64,000 nt of DNA from Quercus robur (Eukaryota; Streptophyta; Magnoliopsida; Fagales; Fagaceae). Made by a program: the position numbers and the translations under genes. How positions within the stretch are numbered: the first letter of the stretch is position 1; every line of letters starts with the position of its first letter. Positions 10,880 through 22,818 of this stretch are shown here, in pieces. The stretch is from NCBI RefSeq assembly GCF_932294415.1, contig NC_065539.1, positions 52,595,501-52,659,500 of the forward strand, written 5' to 3'. Below the pieces are notes generated by a model that saw only the letters and a program-made list of their open reading frames with translations, ran no database searches and was not told the origin of the DNA.

Positions 10880-12719
10880 GCTTTCTTCTATTAATTTTTG
10901 GCATGCTCATTTGTGTCATATAAATAGTAGATATGTGGGAATCATGAGTAGTTTAGGATTAATTCCAAGATTGTCAAAAGATTTTGAAAAATGTGAAACT
11001 TGTCGTCAAGCTAAGATTACAAAAAGGCCTCATAAAAGTGTTGTAAGAAATATCGAATTGCTTGAGTTAATTCACTCCAATTTATTTGAATTTAAGGGAA
11101 TTTTAACTCGTGGGGGAAATAAATATATTATCACTTTTATTAATGATTTCTCAAAATATACAACTATTTATTTTGTTGAAAAATAAAAGTGATACTTTTG
11201 AAAAATTTCAAGATTTTTTAAAAGAAGTTGAAAATCAATTCGGTAGAAAAATAAAAAGAATAAGAAGTGATAGAGGCTGTGAGTATGAATCAAGTGCATT
11301 CAACTCATTTGTTCAGTTTTTGGGAATTATCCTTGAAACTACTGCACCATATTCACCTGCTTCTAATGGTGTGGCTGAAAGAAAAAATAGAACTTTAATT
11401 GAGTTAACAAATGCCATGTTAATTGAATCTGGTGCACCTTTACATTTTTGGGGTGAAACTATTTTAACTGCATGTCATGTTTTGAATAGGGTGCCACATA
11501 AAAAGTCACACACCACACCTTTTGAGATGTGGAAAGGACATAAGCCAAATTTGGGATATTTGAGATTATGAGGTTGTCTTGCTTATTACTGACCCTAAAA
11601 TACCTAAATTAGGTATAAGAGCTACTACCTGTTCTTTTCTTGGTTATGCAATTAATAGTACAGCCTATAGATTTTTTAATCTTGAAAACAAAATAATTTT
11701 TGAATCTGGTGATGCAAATTTTAATGAAGAAAATTTTCCTTTTAAATTGAAAAATAGTGGGGGTGAAGAAAATATTTTGTCACAACCTAGTTCTTCTACC
11801 TCACATTTACAAAATCAAGAAAATTTTGAAATGGAACCTAGAAGGAGTAAAAGAGCTAGAGTTGAAAAGGATTTTGGTCCTGATTATTATGTTTTTAACA
11901 TTAAGGAAAATCCCCAAAATTTAAAAAAGGCTTTAACATAACCTAATGCTATATTTTGGAAAGAGATTGTAAATGATGAGATGGAATCTCTAATTTCTAA
12001 TAGAACTTAAAAATTAGTAGATCTTCCACCAGGTTGTAAGAGTAAGACCATAGGTTGTAAATGGGTCCTTAGAAAAAAGTTGAAACCGGATGGATTAATA
12101 GATAAGTTTAAAGCTAGACTCCTTGCAAAAGGCTTTAAGCAAAAAGCTGATATTGATTTCTTTGATACTGTTTCTTCAGTAACAAGAATTACATCTATTA
12201 GATTATTAATTGCTATTGTTGCAACTTTTGATTTGAAAATTCATCAAATGGATGTAAAAACTACTTTTCTAAATGGGGACCTAGAGGAAAAAATTTATAT
12301 GGATCAACCCAAAGGCTTTGTAGAGCCTGGACAAGAAAGCAAGGTATGTAAGCTAACTAAATCCCTATATGGCTTAAAACAAACACCTAAGCAGTGGCAT
12401 GAAAAGTTTGATTCCTGCATGATTGAGAATGGTTATAAATCAAATGAATGTGATAAATGTATTTATTCTAAATCATGGAATAATTTACATGTTATTATTA
12501 GCCTCTATGTGGATGATATGTTGATTTTTGGCTCAAATATGCATGTTATAAATGAGACAAAAATATGCTTAAAAGCCATTTTGATATGAAAGATCTTGGT
12601 GAGACTAATTTTATTTTAGGCATGAAAATTACAAAAACATGTGATGGAATATTTCTTGATCAATCACATTATGTTGAGAAAATATTGAGAAGATAAAATT
12701 TTCATGATCACAAAAGTGT

Positions 12720-12928
12720 TGTAGTGACCCAAAAGGGAGGTCTTGCATTCCATGGAATCCCACATCACCTAGGGAAGCACATGAGAATGTGTTTATAAGG
12801 AATAACCTCCCTTTAATGTGTAGAGGTCTTTTCCCCCACTGCTGTGTGCTTTGAGGGAAAACAAAACCGTGAGGGGTATGAGACCCCAAAGTGGACAATA
12901 TCTACACAGGTAAGGTGAGGTCGTTACA
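12720..12928 (+). repeat. 5' LTR of TRIM
   Basis: 209 bp, with ends TGTAGTGACC...GGTCGTTACA that are near-complementary to each other. Followed at 12931 by the primer-binding site. Confidence 0.95.
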
Positions 12929-13006
12929 GATAGTATCAGAGTCATGCCCTAACCAGAAGTGTGGGTCCTACACGCGAGGACGCGTGTGCCCGTAAGAGGG
13001 GTGCAT

Positions 13007-13215
13007 TGTAGTGACCCAAAAGGGGGGTCTTACATTCCATGGAATCTCACGTCACCTAGGGAAGCACATGAGAATGTGTTTATAAGAAATGACCTCCCTG
13101 TAATGTGTAGAGGTCTTTTCCCCCATTGTTGTGTGCTTTGAGGGAGAACAAAACCGTGAGGGGTATGAGATCCCAAAGCGGACAATATCTACACAGGTGG
13201 GGTGGGGTCATTACA
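13007..13215 (+). repeat. 3' LTR of TRIM
   Basis: 209 bp, same length as the 5' copy, with most differences being transitions. Preceded by a purine-rich tract and followed by the AGTGT target duplication. Confidence 0.95.
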
Positions 13216-13965
13216 AGTGTAGCTACTCCTTTTGATTCTAGTGTTCATTTGTTTCTTGTGAATAATGATGATGAGATTTTTAATCAAAAGGATTATGCTA
13301 GCATCATTGGTAGTTTGCGTTATGTTACTGATTGTATTGGACCTGACATTACATATGCAGTAGAAGTGCTAAGCAGATTCACTAGCAAGCCTAGTAAAGA
13401 TCATTAGCTAGCTATTAAGTGAGTCATGAGATATTTAATTGGTACCAAAAGTTATGGCTTATTTTATTAAAAATATCCTACTGTGATTGAAGCTTTTAGT
13501 GATGCCGATTGGAATACTTTGTCAAGTAATTCTGTCTCTACCACTGGTTATATTTTTACCTTAGGTAGTGGTGCTATTTGTTGGAAATCTAAAAAGCAAA
13601 CAATAATTGCTAATTCAACAATGGAAGCTGAATTAATAGCATTAGCTTTAGCTAGTGAAGAGGCAAATTGGCTTAGAGATTTGTTATATGAAATTCCACT
13701 TTGGGAAAAACCAATTCCACCTATATTAATTCATTGTGATAGCACTATCACAATTGGTAGAGTTAAAAACTGTTATTACAATGATAAATCCAGACCTATA
13801 AGAAGAAAGCACAATATCGTGCAATCTTATTTGAGTAGTGGCATCATAACTGTGAATTATATTAAATCTAATGATAATCTTACAGATCCATTTACCAAGG
13901 CCTTGGCAAAAGATAGGTTCTGGAATACATCGAGGGGAATGGGACTAAAGTCCATAGAATCATGA

Positions 13966-14533
13966 GCCATGTATGAGGATACCCAACCCAAGTACCAAAG
14001 ATCCTGAGAATTGGGTTCAATGGAAAAAACGAATCATATGATGATCGAAAGAAATGCACTATTTATTTTGTAAATAATTTTTTTATTGTTCATACCTATG
14101 ATGTAAGTGCATTTATCCTGTAATGTGGAGAGGTTGAGTTAAAAACTCTTAATGAAATTTGTAGCTTGTATGAGTGGGGTGTTAGAATTACAAGAGCACC
14201 ATTGAAAAAATTTCACCTATGTGAGTGTGCCGGTTAGGCCGCTCCCTATGAGATTTGGACTTAATCTCAAATGCACTCATGAAACTGGGATCAGCACACG
14301 GCCGTAAAGTGCTAGCTATAAAAGCTCATGTCAACACCTAAGTTGTTATGTGTAAGCAGTGATGCTTAATTTCCCTAAAGCATTCATAGTTCAAGTCGAA
14401 GACCACTACGACTCTGGAGTTGAGATTGTTGTTTTACTGAGTGAAGGTTCAATGCAGAGCACACCTTCATGATGCATAGTGACCCATCTTTGCCTGGTAA
14501 TCTCTCCTTAACTATAAAATTTAATATTAAAAT
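13966..14533. other. copia 3' untranslated region
   Basis: Non-coding sequence between the RNase H stop and the polypurine tract. No separate gene seen. Confidence 0.7.
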
Positions 14534-14544
14534 GAGTGGGGGAT
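14534..14544 (+). other. polypurine tract of copia element
   Basis: GAGTGGGGGAT directly before the TGTTGGAG start of the 3' LTR; this is the plus-strand primer of copia elements. Confidence 0.85.
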
Positions 14545-15107
14545 TGTTGGAGCATTTTAATATTAAATAATTAAAATGAATAAATGTTACAATATAAATG
14601 TAAAGATGTGAGAGTGAGTATGGAAAATGAGGAGTTAATGAAAATATTTAATCCCATATTGAAAAGGTGAGAGACTATTTTGTTCTTTTTAATTGTAGTG
14701 ATTAATGAGTTAACATGAATTGTCTCAGATATTGGGCTAGATACGTGCGCAAGGGGGAGGTGAAGGGTGGAGATATCAAAAATGGAAATACACTAAAAAA
14801 ATAGAGAGGTTCTTGGCAAGGAAAGGTGTTCTTTCTGGTGGAGTTTTGGGCTTGAACACTTTGTGCAGAGGTTATTCTAACCATACGACACTTGTTGAGT
14901 TATTGTATCCCGAGGGAGAAGTCAGAGAAAGTTTGCACCGGTTATAAAGTTTAGCCAACCAAGGGCTTGAATCTCCTTAAAGAGAGTGAGTACCGCGCTT
15001 CAATCCAAATAGTATTGTGTAATTTTTCTTTTTAAATTAATAAAATTCAGAAGTATTATTCAATTTTTCTTTATGTTATTTTCATTATCATTGTGTTTGC
15101 ACTAACA
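14545..15107 (+). repeat. 3' LTR of copia element
   Basis: Starts TGTTGGAGCATTTTAATATT after the polypurine tract and ends ...TTTGCACTAACA, with matching TGTT/AACA ends. Length is about 563 bp. No partner LTR remains for comparison. Confidence 0.82.
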
Positions 15108-17537
15108 CACGCATTGCATACACAAGAACTTAAAAATGGGCATATCAAAAAAAAAAAAAAAAAAAAAAACCTTAAAAATGGGCATTTTCAGCTGCTTCCA
15201 AAAAGTAGGTGCTACATGCTTTTTGGAGGAATCTCTCTACAATTATTCTGCATTTTTATTATGAGCAAGTAATTGTATCATGATGTAAAAAGTCACTCTA
15301 ATAAGAAAATGAAAAGTTTGATTAGTAGTCAAACTTTTTGTGAGGGCACGACAACACACCATATAAGATATATTAAGATGCTTGGTTTGTAGATGGGGAC
15401 CTGCATTTTCCTCCTGCCCATAGAATCGTAGAAAGATGGTTTAAGCACATAGATTTCATTCTCTATTATTATGTATGTAACTGAATTAAGTGGGCAGGTA
15501 TCTGAGGATTCTACGGCTCAGACTCTAACATGTACCCTCTACCAAAATTGAATGCCTTTTCATTAATTGCATGCCTGACAGTTTCAGGAATCCAATTCGA
15601 GGTGCTATTGCCATTGATGGTTCATGGTTCGAATCAGACACGGCACCTTCAGTTTCTTAGTGAAAGAAACCAAATAAACAAAATGTTTTGACCCCATTAA
15701 TAGGCAAAAATTGTCCATTACCACTATTTTAAAAAAAAATTAGCAAGAAAATATGTATAGATCTACCAATTACTTGAAACTCGGGTTTATGAAACTCGAA
15801 TTCCAAAAACTCAATTTTGCCAAACTCAAATACCCAAAAAAGTGGTAAACCTTTAAATATTTTCGAAACAGTGGTAGATTACAACATAGTTTGCGAAAAT
15901 GTGTTATTTGGCTATTTTCGCCCCATGAATAAGCACTCCAACTGAACACATGCATGGAACTTGATTATTGGAACAACTTTCTTATTCTCTGGAAATAGTC
16001 TATTTCTTAGGTGAATGTATATTTCTAAAGAACATCATTATCATATTCGCATGAGATTTTTGACCATCATTATTGTAAATTTGATTTTTATCGACTAACT
16101 GTATACATCCTCTTTGACCACCATTATTGTAAATTTGGGAATTCCAACTTGAACATTTTTGTTAGAATAGCTGGAAGTACTAGTTTTAAGCTAAGGGTCA
16201 TTGGCAATAACTTGTACACTAAAACATATTAAACTTTGTTTTTTCCTAGAATATGAATTAGGTCTATGTTCATAGCTTTAGGGACAATCCATCTTTTAAC
16301 CTCTATTAGCTTAATTTGGGGTGTATTATGAGAGAAGTTGTCTTCATGAAAGGAGTCAAGCTTATCTAAGCAACAGAAACAGAGGCAGCTCAAACAAGAA
16401 TTTGATTGATTGTCCACAAATCCAATTTGGGTCCTGCAGAAACTCAGTGGTACCCCATTTGCATTTTATCATTACAAAGCGATTGTTACAAAGATAAACA
16501 TGTTTCCCTGTCTCAACCACTGCTAATAATGGAAAAAATCAATATTTTAACTGAATAATTGAAGCCTAGGGCACAATGTTCAATTTGTCCTTTCTAGTGG
16601 AGTGAGTTTTTCCATTTTTAAAACTTAAAATAATTGAAGCTCAAGCAACAATGTTCAATTTGTCCTTTCTAGTTGATTAACCCCCACCCCGCCCCCCACC
16701 CCAAAAAAAAAAAATGTGGAGTGGGAGGTTGACCCTTAACTAGTGCAGTTAAATATTGCAAAACCCAGATATGTTATTGATTTTATTGGTCACATTCATC
16801 TCCAAAAAAAGAAAAAAGATTTTATTGGTCACAATAAAATAAGCGAGCCAAGTTGAAAAATATCTTTGGCATCAAGAAAACCAGGGTGTTCAATTTTGTA
16901 CTTTTGAACCTAATAATTCTACTTTCCTCCAATAGCACTTCAAAGTCATTGGACATGCAGACTAAAATTGGCTATTTAAATTTATAAAAAAAATATGAAG
17001 TTATACCTTTTCTAATTCATTTATGCAACTTCAAGTCATTAAAAGAATCGATCATTCATTAAGAAAAATTAAAGTAAAATTAACAAGGAAAAAAAAAAAA
17101 AAAAAAAAAAAACCTCAGCTTCGAGTACCCATGTTCAAAATTTTTTGAAGGACATGCAAAAATTCAACATAAAGGGTTCTTCTTCTTCTTTTTTTTTTTT
17201 TTAATTAAAAAAAAATGAAAAGAAAAGAAAAGTAGAGAGAGAATACATGGTGGGTGTTCTAGCCTTCTAGGAATGTTTTTCATTTCTGGGATACGAAAAG
17301 TAGAAGGTTTTTTCTTCCATAAAGGTTAATAAAGTTAAGATTTTTCCCTTGAAAATTGTTGTCCTTCTAGCTAGAAAAAAGAACAGTAAAACATACTAAT
17401 ATCAATCACTTGGAATAACTAGAAAAACCAAGAAGAGAAGCCCCCGCTTGAAACATATCCCCTGTACAAGACAAGTTGAAACTTTATTATTCCAACCATA
17501 GGATAGGCCTCCCTTAGTTACTTCTTTTCTTTTCCAA
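15108..17537. other. intergenic, AT-rich, with a short tandem duplication
   Basis: No gene seen. Two related blocks, about 16555-16607 and 16632-16680, share AATTGAAGC and ATGTTCAATTTGTCCTTTC. Long A/T runs occur at 15147-15170, 17090-17112 and 17190-17202. The stretch just before 17538 is the probable 3' UTR of the DUF1677 gene. Confidence 0.7.
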
Positions 17538-17912
17538 TTAGTACAATGAGAAAGTTGATGCATCGCTCACTTGTGAAGTGCTTGCTGATTTTGAATACTT
17601 CTTATTAGAAGAAGATGGTGATGGTGATGATGATGATAAATCACCTGACCTTCTTCTTAGCATCTGCCTCATCCCATCGGCTACTCGAACTGCAGGGTTC
17701 GATTTGAATTTACGACAAAATGACATGTGAGCCTTCACAGCTTCTTCCATATCAAATGACTTTTTGCCTCGGCTAACTTCATCACTTACTGCTTCTGAGC
17801 ACAACCCACATAGCCATTTGTTATCAAACTTGGCCTTGACTTCATTTATATAGTCTTGTGTACAATCTTCTTTGAGTCCACAACACTCACACTTGACTGA
17901 TTCAATCTCCAT
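17538..17912 (-). CDS. DUF1677 family protein
   Basis: Single exon of 124 residues, ATG at 17912 and TAA at 17538-17540. The N-terminus has a cysteine cluster (Cys8, Cys10, Cys11, Cys17 in KCECCGLKEDC), then WLCGLC (Cys35, Cys38) and HMSFCRKF (Cys66). This is the pattern of the plant-specific DUF1677 family (PF07911) and suggests a small zinc-binding fold. The core ends in NPAVRVADGMRQMLRRR, and the last 35 residues are a Ser-rich, probably disordered tail. Molecular function is unknown in the family. Length and Cys spacing look complete, and no intron or damage is visible. A GA-rich stretch lies upstream at about 18180-18196 on the plus strand. Confidence 0.9.
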   Translation of the reverse strand: MEIESVKCECCGLKEDCTQDYINEVKAKFDNKWLCGLCSEAVSDEVSRGKKSFDMEEAVKAHMSFCRKFKSNPAVRVADGMRQMLRRRSGDLSSSSPSPSSSNKKYSKSASTSQVSDASTFSLY

Positions 17913-19405
17913 TTTTCTTTGTTTTTAGAGTTGGGAAAGATAGGAAGTGTTTTAGTTTATTGTGTGTGAATGGATTTGAGAAAAGTGATTGGTAAAGAAG
18001 TTCTAATTATGGCTGCTTTTCTTGTTGGATTTGATTGTAATGATGGTATAGAAAGTGGGGTTTCTTTTTTTTCACTTTCTTTTTGGTTGTGGCTCCTCAC
18101 TTGGCATGATGGTTTTGTTGCTTCAAGAACTAGGAAGTATTCGGGGGTGGTTTGAGAGCTTTTATGGTTGGGAATTTGGGTGAGAGAGAGAGAAGATTGA
18201 ATCTGCCATAATTTCCTCCATGTTCTAAGGGACATGGGGCAGTGGAAATTGAGACAAGGGTGGTTTGATGGGCCCTTCAAAGCCTTTAAAACTTAATTCA
18301 TTCCACCTCTCTCTCTCTCTCTCTCCCAACCAAAATAATTACAATAGCAATAAGAGAACAAAAATTTTTAACTAGGGAGTCAGTGAATTGGGTTATTTTG
18401 TCTTGTTTGTTTTTGTACTGCATGTTGTTTCTTTTCTTTATGGTAGTTTTTTTTTTTTTTTACCCTTCTTTTAGTTGATTGGCAGTTACTTTCGGTTAAC
18501 ACAGTTGAATTGACTTGTTTTTTGGCTTCACTTCACTTGGCTATATAAACTGGCTCAAACTTTGGCTGAGCTTGGGTTAAGGCTTTTTTTTTTTTTTTTT
18601 TTTGAAACTGGTTAAGGCTTTTTTGTTACATTATATCTTGGTTACATGAATCTGTTGACCAATTGACTTCCATAGTATGCATCAAGCTTATATAATTAAA
18701 GGATCACCATCACAGTCATGCTTTGTTGACCAAGTGGCCTTGAGTGGTTCAACAGGCAATGGTTTTTTTTCTTTTTCTTTTTTTGTTCCTAATAAGCGAA
18801 AGAAATAAATAGATGAAACTGATAAGTATAAATCTTAAGCACAACTACAAAATAATATTCTAATCTTTGATTAATATGTTTTAAGAATTTATAAGTTTAC
18901 ATTTTTATTGGCTCTTCAATAATGTAAGATTTGCACACAGGAGTCGGAGGTTTCTTTTTATGCTAAGCGGCTAAAAGAAATCAATGGATTAAGCATATAA
19001 TATAAATGTAAGCCCTAGGCTCATCTCTTAACTCCGAAGAAAGAATTCACTGGACAATGAATGATCAAAACAGATTTAGATTACCACCGCACCTTTAGGC
19101 GGTTGGTACCTCCCTATTAAGTGTTTAGGGGGTTTTAAGGACAATGTCATATGTTCGAGCTACCGAGGCAACAATGTTAGTAAATAGCATTTCTAATCAT
19201 GTATTCAATAGTTAAAGAAGTGAGATTCATCTTATGCATGTATTAATCTAAGAAGTGTGAAACCATGTATTCAATAGTTAATTAAGGAGGCGATATATAT
19301 TCACAAATAAATTTTTTTTTAAAAATATTTCGGATATCTGCAATAATTCTAGATGAATTAGTCTTGCATATAATTTTATGCATAAGCCTCCAATATTGAC
19401 TTGTA
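17913..19405. other. intergenic; probable promoter and 5' UTR of the DUF1677 gene near its start
   Basis: The first few hundred bases upstream of the DUF1677 gene (to about 18300) contain a CT/GA-rich block at 18309-18326. Beyond that the sequence is AT-rich with T runs at 18450-18462 and 18584-18603. I see no further gene. Confidence 0.6.
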
Positions 19406-19410
19406 GATTA

Positions 19411-20023
19411 TAATAAGGGAAATTCTTGAAGTCTAAGTCAAAGGAGATGGACTTGTTGTATCTGACAACCTTGCTAATGAACTCGTAAATGACTCACAAA
19501 GCCGATGGTCCATCTCAAGGCTGATGAGTGCGCCTCAAGATCATCTATGCATGGACGAGACGACCAGAAGGCGTAGACAGAATGATAAGTTGACAGGATG
19601 AAGCTGACGGGGGTAAAAGGAATTCTTGACAGGTCCAGCATGTCTTTTGCTTAGGCTTCACGTGTGAATTTACCTTGCGCCCCACGATAAACCCTAATTA
19701 AGAAGACTCCTATAAGGAAATGATTCCGTAAGATATGCAAATTAAAGAAGATCTCTCCCACAAGGAAAGATCTTCTAGGCCAAGGAACGGATGTCAACCC
19801 TACGCTACTATAAAAACCCCAAAACCCTCACAAACTACAGTATGCATAATTCCCCCAACTCTGGCACTCTAGATTTGTGAAAAGTTCTCTAACTTAACCT
19901 TCAGAGGGTCTTTGGCCGGTACCACACTGGTATTCTCCTAGGGTTTTATTTGTTTTTGTTTCATAGGTATTGTCTCGAGCACGTGAGTATTGTGTGACTT
20001 ATTGATGATTCTCGGCATCATCA
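19411..20023 (+). mobile_element. solo LTR with target duplication GATTA
   Basis: A 613-bp block runs from TAATAAGGGAAATTC (probably TG mutated to TA) to CTCGGCATCATCA and is flanked by GATTA at 19406-19410 and 20024-20028. A TATA box TATAAAAA at 19809-19816 follows a GC-richer upstream part, which fixes the plus orientation. No internal retrotransposon sequence is present, so the LTRs probably recombined. Confidence 0.8.
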
Positions 20024-20024
20024 G

Positions 20025-20025
<1 letters not shown>

Positions 20026-20060
<35 letters not shown>
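20026..20060. repeat. (TA)n microsatellite
   Basis: About 17 TA units immediately next to the solo LTR. Confidence 0.95.
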
Positions 20061-20063
<3 letters not shown>

Positions 20064-21756
20064 TAAGAAAGAGCCTCAATATTTGATCCCCTCACTCTAT
20101 ATTAGGACTTTTGTGCAAGAGTTGTATTGTTTGTCTAGCCAAAGGTAAAAGAATCTCAAAAAAAAAAAAAAAAAAAAAAACTATCCAAAAAAATTTAACT
20201 AGCAAAACCTCAAAATTTCATATTTATTGTTAGGTCCAATAGGTTTATTATTGGTAAACCATGACAAATTGTAAGTTTTGTTGGGTCTTATAAAAACAAA
20301 CCCAAGATTAGCTAAAGAAAAGTGCAATTTTTGGAATATCGAAACATTTTTCAGTCAATCAAAAATTGCACACCCTAATTCTAAAAAGTCCTAACAAGTC
20401 GTTTGTTTCAACCCTAATTTGTGCCCTACTAAGAACTCATTAATGATAACCAAAATAAATTAGGCTTGAAACAGATTAAATTTCAAACCCTTTTTTTCTC
20501 CATTTCACCATCATACTAGACCTCAAGAAGTAGATCTAAAGATGGTATTCTTGAAGATTGGTTATCAAGGCTAAAAATTAATAAAGCCAAAGGTTATTGT
20601 CATTACATTTGCAGTTTTTAACTCCTGCAATTGTCAAGGATATGGAGAAAAAAAAATATATTAATAAACTCCCGTAATATAGAGATGTGAGAACCCACGT
20701 TTTCTACGTTCATTTGAAAATCTAGTTCGTTTGACTCCCTAATATAGGATCGTATGAAAATAATAGATACAGCTTGTGATCTTAGAAAGTTGAGTATGGG
20801 ACAAACATGAAAATTGACAACTTGACCACTAAATTTGATTATTACATAGTACTCTTGCAATAATGCAAACAAACTTTTTGGCACATCAAACATATTTTTT
20901 CAACAGAGAAGGTGTGTTCATGTGATTCTAGTCTACGGAGTTGTTTACCAGAGCAAATGAGAAAAAGACATGGACATAAAATAAAGTTCGATATATGATG
21001 GGTGTTGCTTTGTCCAATCCTATCCTCCCAAGCTTTTCTTTACATGCAAAGTTTATGAGCTCGATCTAATTAAGTGCATATTTGGAATTGTTAATAGAAA
21101 CTATAATATATTAACTGTAAAGATTTTGTAATAAAAGGTTTATCTAAAAACCTCTTTAACATATTTAGAGCTTGTGATAAATTATAATGGAGTAGAATTT
21201 TAGGATAAAAGAAATTTAATTGAAAACTCTTTAGAGTTGGGAGCATTTTGCAACTCGTTTGGTGACAGAAACTGAGCATTTTATCTTCTTTAATATTTAG
21301 AGCATTTTATAATGTTCCTTCATAGTAACCTGCAGATTCATTATCAAAAACAAAACAAAACAAAAACCCATTTTATCTTCTTTAATTTCCATAATTCATT
21401 TTTTGTTATTTTTGCTAATTTAATTTCTTCATGACGTTATATTGACAGTGTGAGCATCATTGAAAGGGAAGCAATCATTTTCATTTTCCGTATTTGATTT
21501 TGTGGTTGGTTAAATTAAACCTGCTTTCCCCTCATGCTAATACAACTACAAGGTCCTTTCCCTTTTTTGGATAATCAATTTAAGGACTTTTCTTTCACCT
21601 GCACAGTAGTATTTTTGTCATGTTGACTCAAGTATTGGAAACACTATGATGGATTACAATCGGTCAGTTTCATTGGCATAACTTGACAATTCGAACAGTG
21701 TTTACAAGAAGAACCATCGATCTTGTTGGAAAAAGAAAATGTTTTACAATTATTTT
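20061..21756. other. intergenic, no gene seen
   Basis: AT-rich with an A run at about 20158-20180. Short open frames here have no recognisable domain or codon pattern. Confidence 0.6.
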
Positions 21757-21906
21757 GATGTGATTGATATATCATAATAAACGTGGTATTAAAGATAGAT
21801 TTATAAAAATATATGCGTGCATATCAATAATGATGTGACTGATATATCATAATAAACGTGGTATTAAAGATAGATTTATACAAATATATGTGTGCATATC
21901 AATAAA
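21757..21906. repeat. 75-bp tandem duplication
   Basis: Two adjacent copies (21757-21831, 21832-21906) beginning GATGTGAYTGATATATCATA differ at only a few positions. Confidence 0.92.
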
Positions 21907-22040
21907 CACTTATATTTTTCCCGTTAACTAATGAAAAAAAAATTATGGAAATCATTATATCCTAACATTACTTACTAGAAATTGAAGGTAATTAAGATAG
22001 GATTTTTGTCATTGAAGACTGCCTAGTAAATAATATGAGA

Positions 22041-22212
22041 CTAATGCGTACCTACCCTTAGTGCAGTGATCACTTTACAAGTATAAATTTTTGTAGAGTG
22101 TTGGGAGCAAGGGTCGGGATTCAAGTCTCTAGGAAGGAGGTTCACACACATATACACTTAGATTAGGCTAAAGTAGAAATTCTATCTAATATAAAAAAAA
22201 AAAAATAATAAT
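22041..22212 (+). mobile_element. tRNA-derived SINE, family A, copy 1
   Basis: Has an A-box-like TTAGTGCAGTGATCAC, a B-box-like GGGATTCAAGTCTC, a conserved body (CACACACATATACACTTAGA) and an A-rich tail with AAT repeats. Imperfect 12-bp duplications flank it (AATAATATGAGA at 22029, AATAATACGAGA at 22213). A second copy lies inverted at 25001-25197. Confidence 0.85.
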
Positions 22213-22304
22213 AATAATACGAGAAAATTGCATTGACCTATGAGGTTTTCCGTTGTTACGCTTAAACTTTATCTAGTGTAAAACTATTTACACTAATCTT
22301 TAAG

Positions 22305-22672
22305 GGCATTGGTTTAGGACCTACTTTTATAAACCTTTTATGGGTAAATGATAAAATAACTATTTTTTTTTTTTACGATTTTTTTTATATTTTTCATAAA
22401 AGTGATGTCAAAATTTTTTTAATATAATTTATTAACAATTGCCTTAGATCACTCATTAACACGACTTTTTTAATAATTTGTATCATTGTATGAGAAATGT
22501 TAACTAATACCCTTAGGTTTAGGAATTATTTTTAGAAACATTTTATGGGAAAATGATAAAGCAATTAATTTTATTGACAGTTTTTTATATTTCTTATGAA
22601 AGTAGTATTAGAACTTTCATAATATAGTTTGTTAACAATAGCATTAAAAGATGCATGTTAACATGACCTAAT
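22305..22672. repeat. duplicated ~165-bp block (two diverged copies)
   Basis: 22305-22475 and 22506-22672 share CATTTTATGGGWAAATGATA, a central TTTTTTATATTT and TTAACAYGAC ends. They may be two MITE copies inserted side by side, since both end in TTAACA-like bases. Confidence 0.65.
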
Positions 22673-22756
22673 TTAAAATAAAACACTTGTTTTATTTCAA
22701 AATAGAAGGTAAATGTAATAAAGATAAATAAAGTAGGTGCAATTTTCCAAATAATA

Positions 22757-22760
22757 TATA

Positions 22761-22812
<52 letters not shown>
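22757..22812. repeat. (TA)n microsatellite
   Basis: Almost pure TA repeat of about 55 bp. Confidence 0.95.

Positions 22813-22818
<6 letters not shown>

Larger units (their letters stand above)
12720..13215 (+). mobile_element. TRIM (miniature LTR retrotransposon), complete
   Basis: Two direct 209-bp terminal repeats (12720-12928 and 13007-13215) start TGTAGTGACCC and end in GTTACA or ATTACA. They enclose only 78 bp. The inner part begins two bases later with TAGTATCAGAGTCATG, a decayed initiator-Met primer-binding site, and ends with the purine tract GTAAGAGGGGTG. A perfect 5-bp target duplication AGTGT flanks it (12715-12719, 13216-13220). No coding capacity, so it must move using another element's enzymes. 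By eye the LTRs differ at about 16 of 209 positions. Confidence 0.96.
10888..13965 (+). pseudogene. copia pol (integrase, RT, RNase H)
   Basis: The GAG-pre-integrase FWHAHLCHIN and zinc ligands in KCETCRQAK come first. The integrase core follows, with Asp in FINDFSKY, RSDRGCEY and the Glu of PASNGVAERKNRTL. RT shows KWVLRKKL, HQMDVKTTFLNGDLEE, SLYGLKQTPKQW and the catalytic YVDDML. RNase H has FSDADWNT, NSTMEAELIAL and the late CDSTITIGR. Breaks visible by eye: a frameshift near 11180, TGA at 11569, stops near 11938 and 12007, a frameshift near 12580, the TRIM insertion and stops near 13405-13480. It cannot make a working enzyme. Confidence 0.93.
10885..15107 (+). mobile_element. Ty1/copia element, 5' part missing
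   Basis: What remains is the GAG-pre-integrase motif, integrase, RT, RNase H, polypurine tract and 3' LTR, in the copia order INT-RT-RH. The 5' LTR, gag and protease are replaced by gypsy element 2. A TRIM interrupts pol at 12720. Flanking composition is AT-rich, unlike the GC-richer gypsy elements. Confidence 0.92.

Noticed and set aside
12080-12589. An intact reverse transcriptase gene
   Set aside because: Catalytic motifs are present, but frameshifts, stops and the TRIM insertion show a dead copia relic.
17957-18280. 107-codon minus-strand ORF upstream of the DUF1677 gene
   Set aside because: Lies in the likely 5' UTR/promoter, with Pro/Ser/Thr-rich noise and no family.
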